Shown here: positions 1-7,240 of the stretch, piece by piece
Layout of the letters: each line of letters opens with the position of its first letter
Position numbering within the stretch: the stretch's first letter is position 1
Source of the DNA: Desulfitobacterium_A sp035539115
Lineage (GTDB): Bacteria > Bacillota > Desulfitobacteriia > Desulfitobacteriales > Desulfitobacteriaceae
Direction of reading: 5' to 3'
DNA: 16,003 bases
Assembly (NCBI RefSeq): GCF_035539115.1
Contig: NZ_DATLJA010000002.1
Location: 1-16,003, forward strand
Position numbers and translations under genes: made by a program
The notes under the pieces: generated by a model
Databases searched by the model: none
What the model was told of the DNA's origin: nothing
What the model saw: only the letters and a program-made list of their open reading frames with translations

Positions 1-1
1 C

Positions 2-46
2 AAATTGGAAAATGACCTCTCCGAACTATTGATTTTACTGGGCTAA
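2..46 (+). CDS. C-terminal tail of an unidentified upstream gene (partial)
   Basis: The window opens inside a possible reading frame whose last 14 codons read KLENDLSELLILLG before a TAA. An AAAGGGG ribosome-binding motif follows directly, as expected at a gene boundary. The tail is too short to identify. The frame could be open by chance, so this is a weak call. Confidence 0.25.
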   Translation, partial: KLENDLSELLILLG

Positions 47-59
47 AGGGGTTCTGTTT

Positions 60-200
60 TTGATTAGGGACTACAAAGATTTCTTGAAACCTGAAACCCG
101 CTCCCAGCTTGCATTGGTAATTTATGTCGCCAAACTTGGGTATGAAATAAAAAGGAGGTACGCTCTAGCTTTTCCCATGGTTAAACTTATCTTGTGGTGA
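60..200 (+). CDS. possible 46-aa small protein (TTG start)
   Basis: An open frame of 46 codons begins at a TTG that lies 8 nt after AAAGGGG (45-51) and ends at TGA 198-200. The product begins (M)IRDYKDFLKPETRSQLAL and has a basic patch (EIKRRY) followed by a hydrophobic end. I recognise no family. It sits between the tail of the preceding gene and motA, so it could also be only leader sequence of the mot operon. An AAGGAGG inside its distal half has no start codon at suitable distance. Confidence 0.2.
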   Translation: MIRDYKDFLKPETRSQLALVIYVAKLGYEIKRRYALAFPMVKLILW

Positions 201-235
201 ACATGACAATCTGGGAATAAGCTCGGGTTAATTGA

Positions 236-1045
236 ATGGATTTATCAACAACGCTTGGAATGATTATTGGTATCGGTTTTTTAGTGGCTGGTTTCCTTAC
301 TGAGGGCGGAAGTCTGGGGTCCTTATTCCAACTCTCAGCAGCGATGATCGTTTTTGGTGGTACCATCGGTGCTGTTATTACGAGTTTTCCCTTAGCAGAA
401 TTAAAGAAAGTTCCCCAGTGGTTCAAGATTGCTTTTACCGATAAATCCTTCGGTATTACCGAAGCTTACGAAACCTTGATTCGATTTGCTGAGAAGGCAC
501 GGCGCGAGGGACTTCTCAGCCTTGAACAGGAACTTGAATCCGTTGATGACCGTTTTACGAAACAAGGGATGCAACTCGTCATTGACGGTACCGATCCAGA
601 AATCACCCGTGAGATTTTGGAATCCAACATTACAGTGATGGAAAAACGTCATAAAAGTGGAATTTCCGTTTTTGAAGCCGCCGGTGGTTACGCACCGACG
701 ATGGGAATTATCGGAACCGTCATGGGGCTTGTGCAAGTTTTAGGAAACATGTCAGATCCCACCTCTCTTTCAAGCTCCATTGCGTCTGCCTTTCTAGCGA
801 CGCTCTATGGTATTGGATCTGCCAACCTCGTTTGGTTGCCAATCGCGACCAAACTAAAACAAAAAAATAAAATAGAAGTCAGCGCCATGGAAATGGTCCT
901 GGATGGAATTCTCTCTATTCAAGCCGGGGAAAACCCCTCTATTCTCAAAGAAAAATTAAAGACCCATATGGGAAATATGTCTCAACCGAAAGACAAGAAT
1001 GCGAAGGAATCCTTAAACATGGATGCCGAGAGCGCGTCCATTTAA
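236..1045 (+). CDS. motA: flagellar motor stator protein MotA
   Basis: MotA forms, with MotB, the ion-conducting stator that drives flagellar rotation in the cytoplasmic membrane. The 269-aa product has the expected layout: membrane segments near residues 5-22 and 33-50, a large cytoplasmic domain, and membrane segments near 150-170 and 183-205. The cytoplasmic domain carries the charged patch that contacts the rotor (ARREGLLSLE, residues 88-97). The conserved prolines of the torque-generating helices are visible in GYAPTMGIIG (P154) and VWLPIA (P202). The start MDLSTTLG matches the usual MotA beginning, although the ribosome binding site is weak. motB follows after 21 nt, so the two are one operon. 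No convincing SigD-type motility promoter was found upstream in the window. Confidence 0.96.
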   Translation: MDLSTTLGMIIGIGFLVAGFLTEGGSLGSLFQLSAAMIVFGGTIGAVITSFPLAELKKVPQWFKIAFTDKSFGITEAYETLIRFAEKARREGLLSLEQELESVDDRFTKQGMQLVIDGTDPEITREILESNITVMEKRHKSGISVFEAAGGYAPTMGIIGTVMGLVQVLGNMSDPTSLSSSIASAFLATLYGIGSANLVWLPIATKLKQKNKIEVSAMEMVLDGILSIQAGENPSILKEKLKTHMGNMSQPKDKNAKESLNMDAESASI

Positions 1046-1066
1046 CAATTATGCGAAGGTGATTGA

Positions 1067-1951
1067 ATGCCAAGAAAACGACAAGAAGAGCCAGAAAAAG
1101 ATAACGGTGATCGCTGGCTCCTTACCTATTCAGACTTAATTACACTTCTTATGGTTTTCTTTGTCGTACTCTATTCGATGAGTCAAATTGATGCCAATAA
1201 ATTTAAGGCAATGGCCGATTCTTTGAATATCTCCTTGGGGGGCGGAGCATCGGCGAAGATGGCTATTAATACAAGTCCCAGCGGTCCGTCTCTAGTTGAG
1301 ACAGGAACTCTACAATCCGCGGCAACTCAATCCGGAGCGACCCAGAATAAAGACAATAACGCTGCCAATGGGGCAAAACAAGGTCAAGGCAACTCCGATA
1401 CGGAAAACATGACAATTGAAGGAATTAAGTCGAAGCTCGATAAATTTGCCGCTGATAATGGAATTCAGACTCAACTTGTTTCTTCGATCGAGGAACGAGG
1501 CCTAGTCATCAGTATTCAAGAAACGCTGCTCTTTGAGAGCGGCTCAGCCGATATTACACCACGAGCTCGTGATATTTTGAGTAAAGTAACGACGGTCTTA
1601 GCCTCAGCGCCGAATTATATCAAAGTCGAGGGCCATACGGATAACTTACCGATTAACACCAGTCATTTCCCGAGTAACTGGGAACTTTCCGTGCTTCGGG
1701 CCACTAATGTGCTTCAAATCATGGGGGCGCCTGGAAATATCTCGCCAGATCGACTGTCAGCTACAGGCTATGGGGAATATCGTCCCTTAGCTTCCAATGC
1801 TACAGATGCAGGCCGGGCAAGAAATCGGCGGGTAGATTTGGTCATTCTTCGTTCCAAGTATGATACAACAGAACCGGGTAGTCCATCAGTTACTGCTTCG
1901 TCCCCTGTTAACTCCACATCCTCTTCTGCCGATCCTGCTCAACATCAGTGA
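1067..1951 (+). CDS. motB: flagellar motor stator protein MotB
   Basis: MotB is the peptidoglycan-anchored partner of MotA. The 294-aa product has a short basic cytoplasmic tail and one membrane segment (about 18-38) with the proton/ion-binding aspartate in TYSDL (D23). A plug/linker rich in Gly, Asn, Gln and Ser follows (about 58-115), then an OmpA-like peptidoglycan-binding domain (about 145-262) with VEGHTDN (187-193), NWELSVLRA and RARNRRVDLVI. The start is preceded by GAAGGTG. The C-terminal 30 residues form a Ser/Pro/Thr-rich tail beyond the OmpA domain. Whether the stator uses H+ or Na+ cannot be decided from these residues. Confidence 0.95.
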   Translation: MPRKRQEEPEKDNGDRWLLTYSDLITLLMVFFVVLYSMSQIDANKFKAMADSLNISLGGGASAKMAINTSPSGPSLVETGTLQSAATQSGATQNKDNNAANGAKQGQGNSDTENMTIEGIKSKLDKFAADNGIQTQLVSSIEERGLVISIQETLLFESGSADITPRARDILSKVTTVLASAPNYIKVEGHTDNLPINTSHFPSNWELSVLRATNVLQIMGAPGNISPDRLSATGYGEYRPLASNATDAGRARNRRVDLVILRSKYDTTEPGSPSVTASSPVNSTSSSADPAQHQ

Positions 1952-1976
1952 GCACCAAATATTCGCGGCAAAATCT

Positions 1977-2009
1977 GAGGGCACCCAGGACTCAGTCCCG
2001 GATGCCCTC
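1977..2009. terminator. shared hairpin between convergent motB and the M28 peptidase gene
   Basis: GAGGGCA (1977-1983) pairs with TGCCCTC (2003-2009), with further C/G pairing inside. It lies between the convergent ends of motB and the peptidase gene and overlaps the latter's stop codon. The T tracts on both sides are weak, so a bidirectional terminator role is inferred from position and stem strength. Confidence 0.55.
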
Positions 2010-3054
2010 ACTTCTGATCAAAGGCTAAGATTTTCACCGCCTGATAAAGAATATCGCTCGCTAGTTGGAGTTGCTCTGGCTTGATCCAGCCAGCTGTATC
2101 TTCTGGAGTGTGGTTTTTATTCAGCCAATCTCTGGCCATGAGGGTAACGGCTGGGATCCCGGCTTGAGCAAAACTTACTTGATCACTGTTATGTCCCCCA
2201 GTGGGAGTATGTTGGGCACTTGCTCCGACTTGAGCCGCTGCCTTTTTAATCGTTTGATAGGCTAAGTTGTCTTCGCTCTCTGCCCAGAGGGCAAAATCCC
2301 CAATCATGCCATTGCCTACGGTGTCTAAATTAATCATCGCCTGAATGTGTTCGAGCGGAAACGTAGGCGACTTGATGAAGGCCTTTGAGCCGACAAAGCC
2401 CATTTCTTCTGCGCTCCAGAACGCGAAAACTAAGGTTTTCTGCGATGCTTTCCCTTCGCGAAGAAGCCTCCTCATAACTTCAAGGACACAGCTCACTCCT
2501 GAGGCATTATCATTGGCACCGGGATACACCACATTTTGATAGATCCCTAGATGATCATAGTGAGCTGAAATCAGAATCACTTGATCCTGTTCTTTACCTA
2601 TTAAGCCTCCAAGAAGATTCACACTCGGAGTACGCAAACTTTCAAGGTAATCTGCAGTAAAGGTAAGTCGCCCATTCACGACCTTCTGGCTAACCGGAGG
2701 AATTGTGAAAACATGAGTAAAGCTACCACCCTGATCCCCCATGGGTTTTAAACCGAGTGTGCTCATCTGCTTGGCTAAATAGCTTGATGCCTTGTTCTCC
2801 CCTACGGAACCGGCCTGGCGTCCTTGCATCTCTGGTGCCGTAAGAGCAACAATATCCTCCATGGCGGTACGATTTAAACTCTCTTCGCTGACAACTCCCT
2901 TTGGAAGCTCAGGTAAAGGAGTTATCAACGCAACTGGCGGACGCTTAATCAGGCTGTGGATAGCGCCCGTGACCTTCTCCGGCCAGATCGTCCACGGCAA
3001 ATAAAATGCAGACAAACCCAAGAGCATTTTTAAAAAATTACGTCGTGAATTCAT
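2008..3054 (-). CDS. Tat-exported M28 family metallopeptidase (aminopeptidase-like)
   Basis: This 348-aa protein is a zinc aminopeptidase of family M28, exported folded by the twin-arginine pathway. The N-terminus has the Tat motif SRRNFLK (3-9) and a hydrophobic stretch to about residue 22. The M28 metal and catalytic residues are all present: SAHYDHLG (H165, D167), GANDNASG (D182), SAEEMG (catalytic E216, ligand E217), NLDTVGN (D244) and NKNHTPED (H315). A PA-domain insert is absent. AAAGGA precedes the start at good spacing. The gene is divergent from the yaaR-like gene with only 29 bp between starts. Substrate unknown; peptide or amino-acid scavenging outside the membrane is likely. Confidence 0.9.
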   Translation of the reverse strand: MNSRRNFLKMLLGLSAFYLPWTIWPEKVTGAIHSLIKRPPVALITPLPELPKGVVSEESLNRTAMEDIVALTAPEMQGRQAGSVGENKASSYLAKQMSTLGLKPMGDQGGSFTHVFTIPPVSQKVVNGRLTFTADYLESLRTPSVNLLGGLIGKEQDQVILISAHYDHLGIYQNVVYPGANDNASGVSCVLEVMRRLLREGKASQKTLVFAFWSAEEMGFVGSKAFIKSPTFPLEHIQAMINLDTVGNGMIGDFALWAESEDNLAYQTIKKAAAQVGASAQHTPTGGHNSDQVSFAQAGIPAVTLMARDWLNKNHTPEDTAGWIKPEQLQLASDILYQAVKILAFDQK

Positions 3055-3061
3055 AACATTA

Positions 3062-3074
3062 TCCTTTCAAAGGA
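3062..3074. promoter_or_regulatory. palindrome made of two back-to-back ribosome binding sites
   Basis: TCCTTTCAAAGGA is a perfect 6-bp inverted repeat with one central base. Its right half is part of AAAGGAGG for the gene starting at 3084. Its left half is the AAAGGA for the divergent gene starting at 3054. Confidence 0.6.
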
Positions 3075-3083
3075 GGAATTGAG

Positions 3084-3521
3084 ATGCCTTTACGAATCGC
3101 TGGAACTCAACAACCCGAAAGTTTAACCCGTTCCTCGTCCCCTGCCCCACGCGGGGAGCTGGATTTTACCCAAACCTTGGGCCAAGCCCAACACCTGCAG
3201 CAAAAAGAACTTCAGGACTTTCTCAAACAATTCGATCTCCAAGGGAAAGCCCTCGCGCAGAGCTTTTCCTTAGGAGATTTGGCTGATTTCAAAACCATGG
3301 TTCGCTCCTTTTTGCGCTCGACCTTTGGTCAAAGCCGCCGACTCACCGAAGAAACCTTCTGGGATTTTCGGGGAAGACCCAAAGTTCTCGCCCGAATTCA
3401 GCAGATCGATCAGTCCTTGGAAGATCTCGGCAAGCAGCTTATCGAGACCCAAAGCAAGCCCCTTGATCTGCTGAAAAAGATGGATGAGATACGAGGGCTG
3501 ATCATCGACCTTTTAGGCTAA
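3084..3521 (+). CDS. YaaR/DUF327 family protein
   Basis: The 145-aa length and the C-terminal pattern fit the YaaR (DUF327) family of small, mostly helical Firmicute proteins. Matching elements are KTMVRSFLRSTFGQ, a RGRPKVLARIQQIDQSLEDL helix, and the ending MDEIRGLIIDLLG. The N-terminal 30 residues are Ser/Pro-rich and probably disordered. It starts at ATG after AAAGGAGG. Members of the family are often found near flagellar or DNA-replication genes, but their biochemical role is not established. Here it lies 46 bp upstream of cheR, so the two are probably cotranscribed and a link to motility is plausible. Confidence 0.8.
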   Translation: MPLRIAGTQQPESLTRSSSPAPRGELDFTQTLGQAQHLQQKELQDFLKQFDLQGKALAQSFSLGDLADFKTMVRSFLRSTFGQSRRLTEETFWDFRGRPKVLARIQQIDQSLEDLGKQLIETQSKPLDLLKKMDEIRGLIIDLLG

Positions 3522-3567
3522 CCCTTATGGATTTGTGAATAAACTTTACATAAAGAGGTGCTCAAAC

Positions 3568-4353
3568 ATGCTGAACTCTAAGAATACCTACGAATGGTTT
3601 ATTAAAGCCTTTCATCCAAAAAGTGGACTTGATTTGAATTTTTATAAACAGAACCAAATGCAACGGCGCATCTTCAGCTTTATGACTTCCCACAAATATG
3701 AAACCTTCCCCGACTTCATGAAAGCTCTCAACGAGGATTCTGTCCTTTACGACAGCTTTTTTAAACATTTGACCATCAATGTTTCACAATTCTTTCGGGA
3801 TACTAACCAATGGGTAACCTTACGGGAAATAATCTTGCCGAAGCTCCTCCAGGGGAAAACGAATCTGAAACTCTGGAGCGCTGGGTGTTCGAGCGGCCAG
3901 GAGCCTTATTCTTTAGCTATAACTTTGCTGGAGTATTTCCCCCAGACTCACTTCAGTGTGCTCGCGACCGATATTGATGTGAATGTCTTGGCGCAGGCCA
4001 AAGCTGGGATTTATAAGCAAAACGATTTTGCCTCCACTCCACCCGAACTCCTGCAAAAGTATTTTACCTTAACTGACGGAGGGTATCAAATTAAAGATAG
4101 TGTTAAACGACAAGTTTCCTTTCAACGACAGAACTTACTGACGGATCGTTTTGCCAGCGATTTTGATTTTTTAGCTTGCCGAAATGTCGTTATCTATTTT
4201 ACTGAAGAAGCGAAAGAAATGCTTTATCAGAAGTTTAGCCAATCCTTAAAGAGGGGAGGCATCCTCTTTACTGGAAGTACTGAGCACCTTTTTGGGATGA
4301 ATAATTTAGGGCTGAAGCCGATGTCCTCTTTTTTCTATCAAAAACAGGAGTAA
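3568..4353 (+). CDS. cheR: chemotaxis protein methyltransferase CheR
   Basis: CheR transfers methyl groups from S-adenosylmethionine to glutamates of chemoreceptors, setting adaptation. The 261-aa product has the helical N-terminal domain (1-75) with NVSQFFRD (71-78). The SAM-binding Rossmann domain follows with WSAGCSSGQEPYS (103-115), ATDID (133-137) and CRNVVIYF (204-211). I chose the ATG at 3568 because AAAGAGGTG lies 7 nt before it. An in-frame GTG at 3535 would add 11 residues but lacks a ribosome binding site. With motAB 1.6 kb upstream this forms a scattered motility locus, interrupted by the peptidase gene on the other strand. Confidence 0.95.
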   Translation: MLNSKNTYEWFIKAFHPKSGLDLNFYKQNQMQRRIFSFMTSHKYETFPDFMKALNEDSVLYDSFFKHLTINVSQFFRDTNQWVTLREIILPKLLQGKTNLKLWSAGCSSGQEPYSLAITLLEYFPQTHFSVLATDIDVNVLAQAKAGIYKQNDFASTPPELLQKYFTLTDGGYQIKDSVKRQVSFQRQNLLTDRFASDFDFLACRNVVIYFTEEAKEMLYQKFSQSLKRGGILFTGSTEHLFGMNNLGLKPMSSFFYQKQE

Positions 4354-4458
4354 CGACATTTTTTCCCCCTTCCCGCAAACAATTTTGTACACTACAATTA
4401 AGCTAAAGTTCATAGGATATGTCATAGGCAAAACGACGCAGAGAAAGGTGGGATTCTC

Positions 4459-4725
4459 TTGTTTTTCCACGAACGTCTAATTGTAGGTTACGTCCATAAC
4501 CCTGAAAATGACTGTTTTGTGTTTCAGCTCTCGGGGGGAGAGGAGTTCCCTGTTTCCCAAGAGGAATTTGTGATTCACTGGCAAGAATACCGCGAATTTG
4601 AAGAGGAAAGAGCTTCTCAACACACTGAACGCTATCGTCCTTTGCCCGTTACCCTAGTCGTGCGTCGTAGTGTGCAGCTCTTCCCTGGAGACCCTAGTTT
4701 AAGGCGCAAACGCAAGTCAGCGTAG
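4459..4725 (+). CDS. hypothetical protein, 88 aa
   Basis: Start is TTG 4459, supported by AAAGGTGGG 7 nt upstream. The product has a beta-rich N-half (LIVGYVHNPENDCFVFQL), a central acidic helix with FPVSQEEFVIHWQEYREFEEE, and a basic C-terminus ending RRKRKSA. I do not recognise the family. The central motif loosely resembles YPVEEFVAEYQ in the small protein encoded on the opposite strand at 5222-5410. Its stop codon lies in the loop of its own terminator hairpin. It stands alone, 105 bp after cheR. Confidence 0.65.
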   Translation: MFFHERLIVGYVHNPENDCFVFQLSGGEEFPVSQEEFVIHWQEYREFEEERASQHTERYRPLPVTLVVRRSVQLFPGDPSLRRKRKSA

Positions 4726-4757
4726 TTGAAAACTGACTCGAGCGTGAGCGCCTTTTT
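4703..4757 (+). terminator. rho-independent terminator overlapping the end of the 88-aa gene
   Basis: GGCGC (4703-4707) pairs with GCGCC (4748-4752), CGC with GCG, and AGTCAG (4715-4720) with CTGACT (4733-4738), followed by TTTTT. The stem begins inside the coding sequence and the stop codon TAG sits in the loop. Confidence 0.8.
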
Positions 4758-4771
4758 ATTACTTAAATTTA

Positions 4772-4859
4772 ATAAAGAAAACCCAGCTTTCGCCGAGCAT
4801 AGCGAGAACGAAAGCCGTTGGTTGCACTTATGCTATCTGCCCTAAACTTATACTTTCTT
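4772..4859. repeat. structured dispersed repeat, copy 1 (short form)
   Basis: This stretch shares a 27-bp identical block (4772-4798) and a 22-bp identical block (4809-4830, CGAAAGCCGTTGGTTGCACT...) with the copy at 4925-5092, plus a similar end (TATCTGCC...TTATACTTTCT). The two blocks are partly complementary (AGCTTTCG / CGAAAGC), so the unit can fold into a hairpin. Relative to copy 2 it lacks about 80 bp of interior. Confidence 0.7.
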
Positions 4860-4861
4860 AC

Positions 4862-4880
4862 GAAAATGGACTACATTTTC
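4862..4880. repeat. short perfect inverted repeat between the two repeat copies
   Basis: GAAAATG (4862-4868) and CATTTTC (4874-4880) are perfectly complementary around GACTA. On the minus strand it follows GGGAGGT, giving a ribosome-binding-site-like motif 7 nt before an ATG-TAG pair. Confidence 0.5.
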
Positions 4881-4924
4881 ATACCTCCCTGTGAATCGGC
4901 AGGTTCATGGAAGTTTCTGTTAGT

Positions 4925-5092
4925 ATAAAGAAAACCCAGCTTTCGCCGAGCTTTGCGATAAAGAAGACTTGGCCAGCGCCAAAGCGATGGCCTTAGTCGC
5001 CTTATCCTGCCGGACTTAACTACTTGCATCGTAGGAAAGCGAAAGCCGTTGGTTGCACTTAGAGTTTATCTGCCAAAAATTTATACTTTCTG
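4925..5092. repeat. structured dispersed repeat, copy 2 (long form)
   Basis: This is the full-length version of the repeat at 4772-4859, with a further hairpin-rich interior (for example TTGGCcagcGCCAA near 4970). The ends carry inverted AGTATAAA / TTTATACT. A perfect 12-bp direct repeat, TTTCTGTTAGTA, flanks it at 4914-4925 and 5087-5098, which looks like a target-site duplication or a unit boundary. No coding capacity was seen. A non-autonomous mobile element or REP-like repeat is the likely nature. Confidence 0.65.
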
Positions 5093-5106
5093 TTAGTAAA
5101 GTAAAG

Positions 5107-5141
5107 GCCCCTGGCATGGATTTCGCCGATCCACCAGGGGC
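5107..5141 (-). terminator. hairpin, probable terminator of the 63-aa minus-strand gene
   Basis: GCCCCTGG pairs with CCAGGGGC, with inner GGAT/ATCC pairing. On the minus strand it is followed by a T-rich CCTTTACTTTACT, and it lies about 80 bp beyond the end of the minus-strand gene at 5222. Confidence 0.55.
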
Positions 5142-5221
5142 ACTTTCATTCTAAGATCAATATTTCAATTTGCTATCAGCATCTCATAAAACTCACTTCT
5201 CTATTTATGTTGGATAACCCT

Positions 5222-5410
5222 TCACGCCAACTCTGAGGCCTTTTGATACTCCGCCACAAATTCTTCGACAGGATATGTCATACCTTTTCCTTTGTACTCC
5301 AGAGAAACTTGCTGAGCTGAAGGGTTGTACCCAATAAACTTCATCCCAAGCTGTTTCGCCATTTTCGCCAGTTCAATTCGCGCGCCTCTTCCTAGATCCT
5401 GAAAATTCAT
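5222..5410 (-). CDS. hypothetical protein, about 62 aa
   Basis: A small protein beginning MNFQDLGRGARIELAKMAKQ and ending YPVEEFVAEYQKASELA. It has an N-terminal helix and a short beta/helix C-half. An AAAAGGGG motif lies 11-12 nt before the ATG at 5410. A GTG at 5419 is also in frame but only 3 nt from that motif, so ATG is preferred. No family was recognised. It is monocistronic, with the hairpin at 5107-5141 downstream. Confidence 0.6.
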   Translation of the reverse strand: MNFQDLGRGARIELAKMAKQLGMKFIGYNPSAQQVSLEYKGKGMTYPVEEFVAEYQKASELA

Positions 5411-5641
5411 GTTTCGCACACGCCCCTTTTACCGTTATTCTGTCGCAGGTAATTTTAAGGGTTACTGGAAGTACATATTCAATTATCCGAGTTGAATTTT
5501 GTTTTCTTAAAAGTCTTCTTCGGGTAGACAAACCCTGGTTGAGCGAATCTTCAATCGCACTCTAACCTTATTTCAATAATATCTTATTCCGCACATAGAT
5601 GCAACTTCTATCGTCTTACACCAATTAAAAATCTATCAATC

Positions 5642-6124
5642 CTAGAAATTCCTATTCTGCCCGAAAAGTCCAAGGATAGAGATCCCAATGAGAATTAGAC
5701 AGCTTCCTAAAAGCTTAGGAAAATTCACCCCTTCATGTAAGAAAAACGCACCATAAAAAATAGCAAGAACATAACCCAAGGCGACCATAGGATAAGCATA
5801 ACTAAGTTCCCACTTCGAGATCACAACCAGCCATAATATCGAACTAATCCCAAAGCAAAAAAAGCCTGCGAAGATTGCGGGCGTAAAGATAATACCTAAA
5901 AGCTGTCGCCAGATATTTTGAACGGTGACCCGACCATATTGAACCATTCCGACGCGAAAAAGGAACTGTCCAGTAGCCCCCAGAAAAATGGAGAAAAGCG
6001 CGATCCCCAAGGAACGAAAATCCATAACCAAACTGTGCACTTCCTTAAAATCAAATGAAAAATAAGGTGTAAATCTTCGTAAAAAAATATTTTCCCCAGT
6101 GATTCTATAAAATATACCCAACAT
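5642..6124 (-). CDS. EamA/SMR-type small membrane transporter
   Basis: The 160-aa product has four hydrophobic helices, at about residues 38-57, 78-98, 104-124 and 132-153. The patterns are GATGQFLFRVGM, WELSYAYPMVALGYVL and FLHEGVNFPKLLGSCLILIGI. This is the layout of four-helix drug/metabolite transporters (EamA half or SMR, including ArnE/F-like flippase subunits), which usually act as dimers. The substrate cannot be told. ATG 6124 overlaps the stop of the upstream phosphoesterase gene by one base (TAATG), suggesting translational coupling. However, the first 33 residues precede helix 1 and are unusual. An AAGGAAG before a TTG/ATG around 6023-6031 could be the real start. Confidence 0.75.
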   Translation of the reverse strand: MLGIFYRITGENIFLRRFTPYFSFDFKEVHSLVMDFRSLGIALFSIFLGATGQFLFRVGMVQYGRVTVQNIWRQLLGIIFTPAIFAGFFCFGISSILWLVVISKWELSYAYPMVALGYVLAIFYGAFFLHEGVNFPKLLGSCLILIGISILGLFGQNRNF

Positions 6125-7206
6125 TATTTTCCGTAATCAAGAGCAATGTCGGATTGAGGAATGAATTTATGTTGCTCAAAATCTCGTCCTTGCACGGTTA
6201 CCTTGCTGCCGCCAGCCTTAACTATGAGCCCTTCACTGGCTTCCGGAGTAGCCTGACGCACGCGGGTAACTGAAGAGTCTCCAAAGAGGGTAAACGTCTC
6301 ATGGACGACTGTTCCGGGTGCCCCTATCTTCAAGTGCAGATGACCCGAAAAGAGGATAACTTGAGGATAAGATTCCAGTATATTCACCAATTTCTCGTGC
6401 TGCATGACATATTGCGATTTGATAGGAGAATCACTATTGGCCGTAAACACAGGTTGATGGAGAAAAACGAAGATGGGCTTTTTCGGATCAGCGTTCTCCG
6501 CCAGCTTTTGTTCTAGCCAAGCAAGCTGTTCTTCAGAAAGATACACCCCATCTCCAATATTTGGGTCAGACATGGCCGACTTCTCAGAGCCAAGAAAAAT
6601 AAAATGATAGCCTTTAATCATGCTGTCGGCATAGACTTTATCTCGCCCTGAAAAGTTTAAGAAACGTTGAACGGCCTGTTCATCCGTATCTCCGTTTGGA
6701 AAGGTATCCTTATTCCAAGCGTCTGAATTCGGTTCATGATACGCTTTATAAAATTCATGGTTGCCAATCGTGAAGAGGATTGGCGTAGTCTGAGTAGTAC
6801 CTGAGCGGACATTCTGAATCAGTTGGTTTAACGACCTATAGTCTGCCGGCAAACCATCTCCAAGATCCCCATTAACCACGATTAAATCGAGGGGGGATTG
6901 TTGAGGGTCCAGTAAATCGCTAAGCGCATTCTGAACCTTAGACTGAGCTATTTTGTCAGTAGACCGAACATGGAGATCACTGATGACAGCGAAGCGCAAT
7001 TCCGTGCTGGGCTCTGTGTTACGACTGATCACGGGAAGTACAGGCTCTGGCTGAGACTGGGGATTTTTCTGCGCCACATCATGTTTTATTCCAGAAAATG
7101 GAGTCCCTAGGAAACCTGAATTGGCGACGACGAGGATCAGAAGAATGACTAGGCTTATAGCCAAAACTACGGAGATTTTAGGGTAAAAAGCATTCCTTCT
7201 TTTCAT
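6124..7206 (-). CDS. membrane-anchored calcineurin-like metallophosphoesterase
   Basis: The 360-aa protein has a basic start (MKRRNAFYPK), a single uncleaved membrane segment (about 11-30), a Pro/Gln linker, and an external phosphoesterase domain. The dimetal motifs are complete and in order: SDLH (D77, H79), NGDLGDG (D114), GNHE (N149, H150), FLHQPVF (H250) and GHLHL (H289, H291). The reaction is phosphoester hydrolysis; the substrate is unknown, and the location is probably outside the membrane. GGAAGGTG precedes the ATG. It lies 34 bp after the Rieske oxidoreductase gene and overlaps the transporter gene by one base, so all three are likely one operon. Confidence 0.88.
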   Translation of the reverse strand: MKRRNAFYPKISVVLAISLVILLILVVANSGFLGTPFSGIKHDVAQKNPQSQPEPVLPVISRNTEPSTELRFAVISDLHVRSTDKIAQSKVQNALSDLLDPQQSPLDLIVVNGDLGDGLPADYRSLNQLIQNVRSGTTQTTPILFTIGNHEFYKAYHEPNSDAWNKDTFPNGDTDEQAVQRFLNFSGRDKVYADSMIKGYHFIFLGSEKSAMSDPNIGDGVYLSEEQLAWLEQKLAENADPKKPIFVFLHQPVFTANSDSPIKSQYVMQHEKLVNILESYPQVILFSGHLHLKIGAPGTVVHETFTLFGDSSVTRVRQATPEASEGLIVKAGGSKVTVQGRDFEQHKFIPQSDIALDYGK

Positions 7207-7240
7207 AATTCACCTTCCGACCCAATTAACAAAAGTCAAT

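Noticed and set aside
187..736. Minus-strand open frames across motA
   Set aside because: Shadows of motA; they lack ribosome binding sites and protein-like composition.
1860..2084. Plus-strand open frame across the motB end
   Set aside because: It overlaps the motB tail, the terminator hairpin and the peptidase gene; low-complexity Leu/Pro product.
3535..3567. GTG start extending CheR by 11 residues
   Set aside because: No ribosome binding site before the GTG, whereas AAAGAGGTG is ideally placed for the ATG at 3568.
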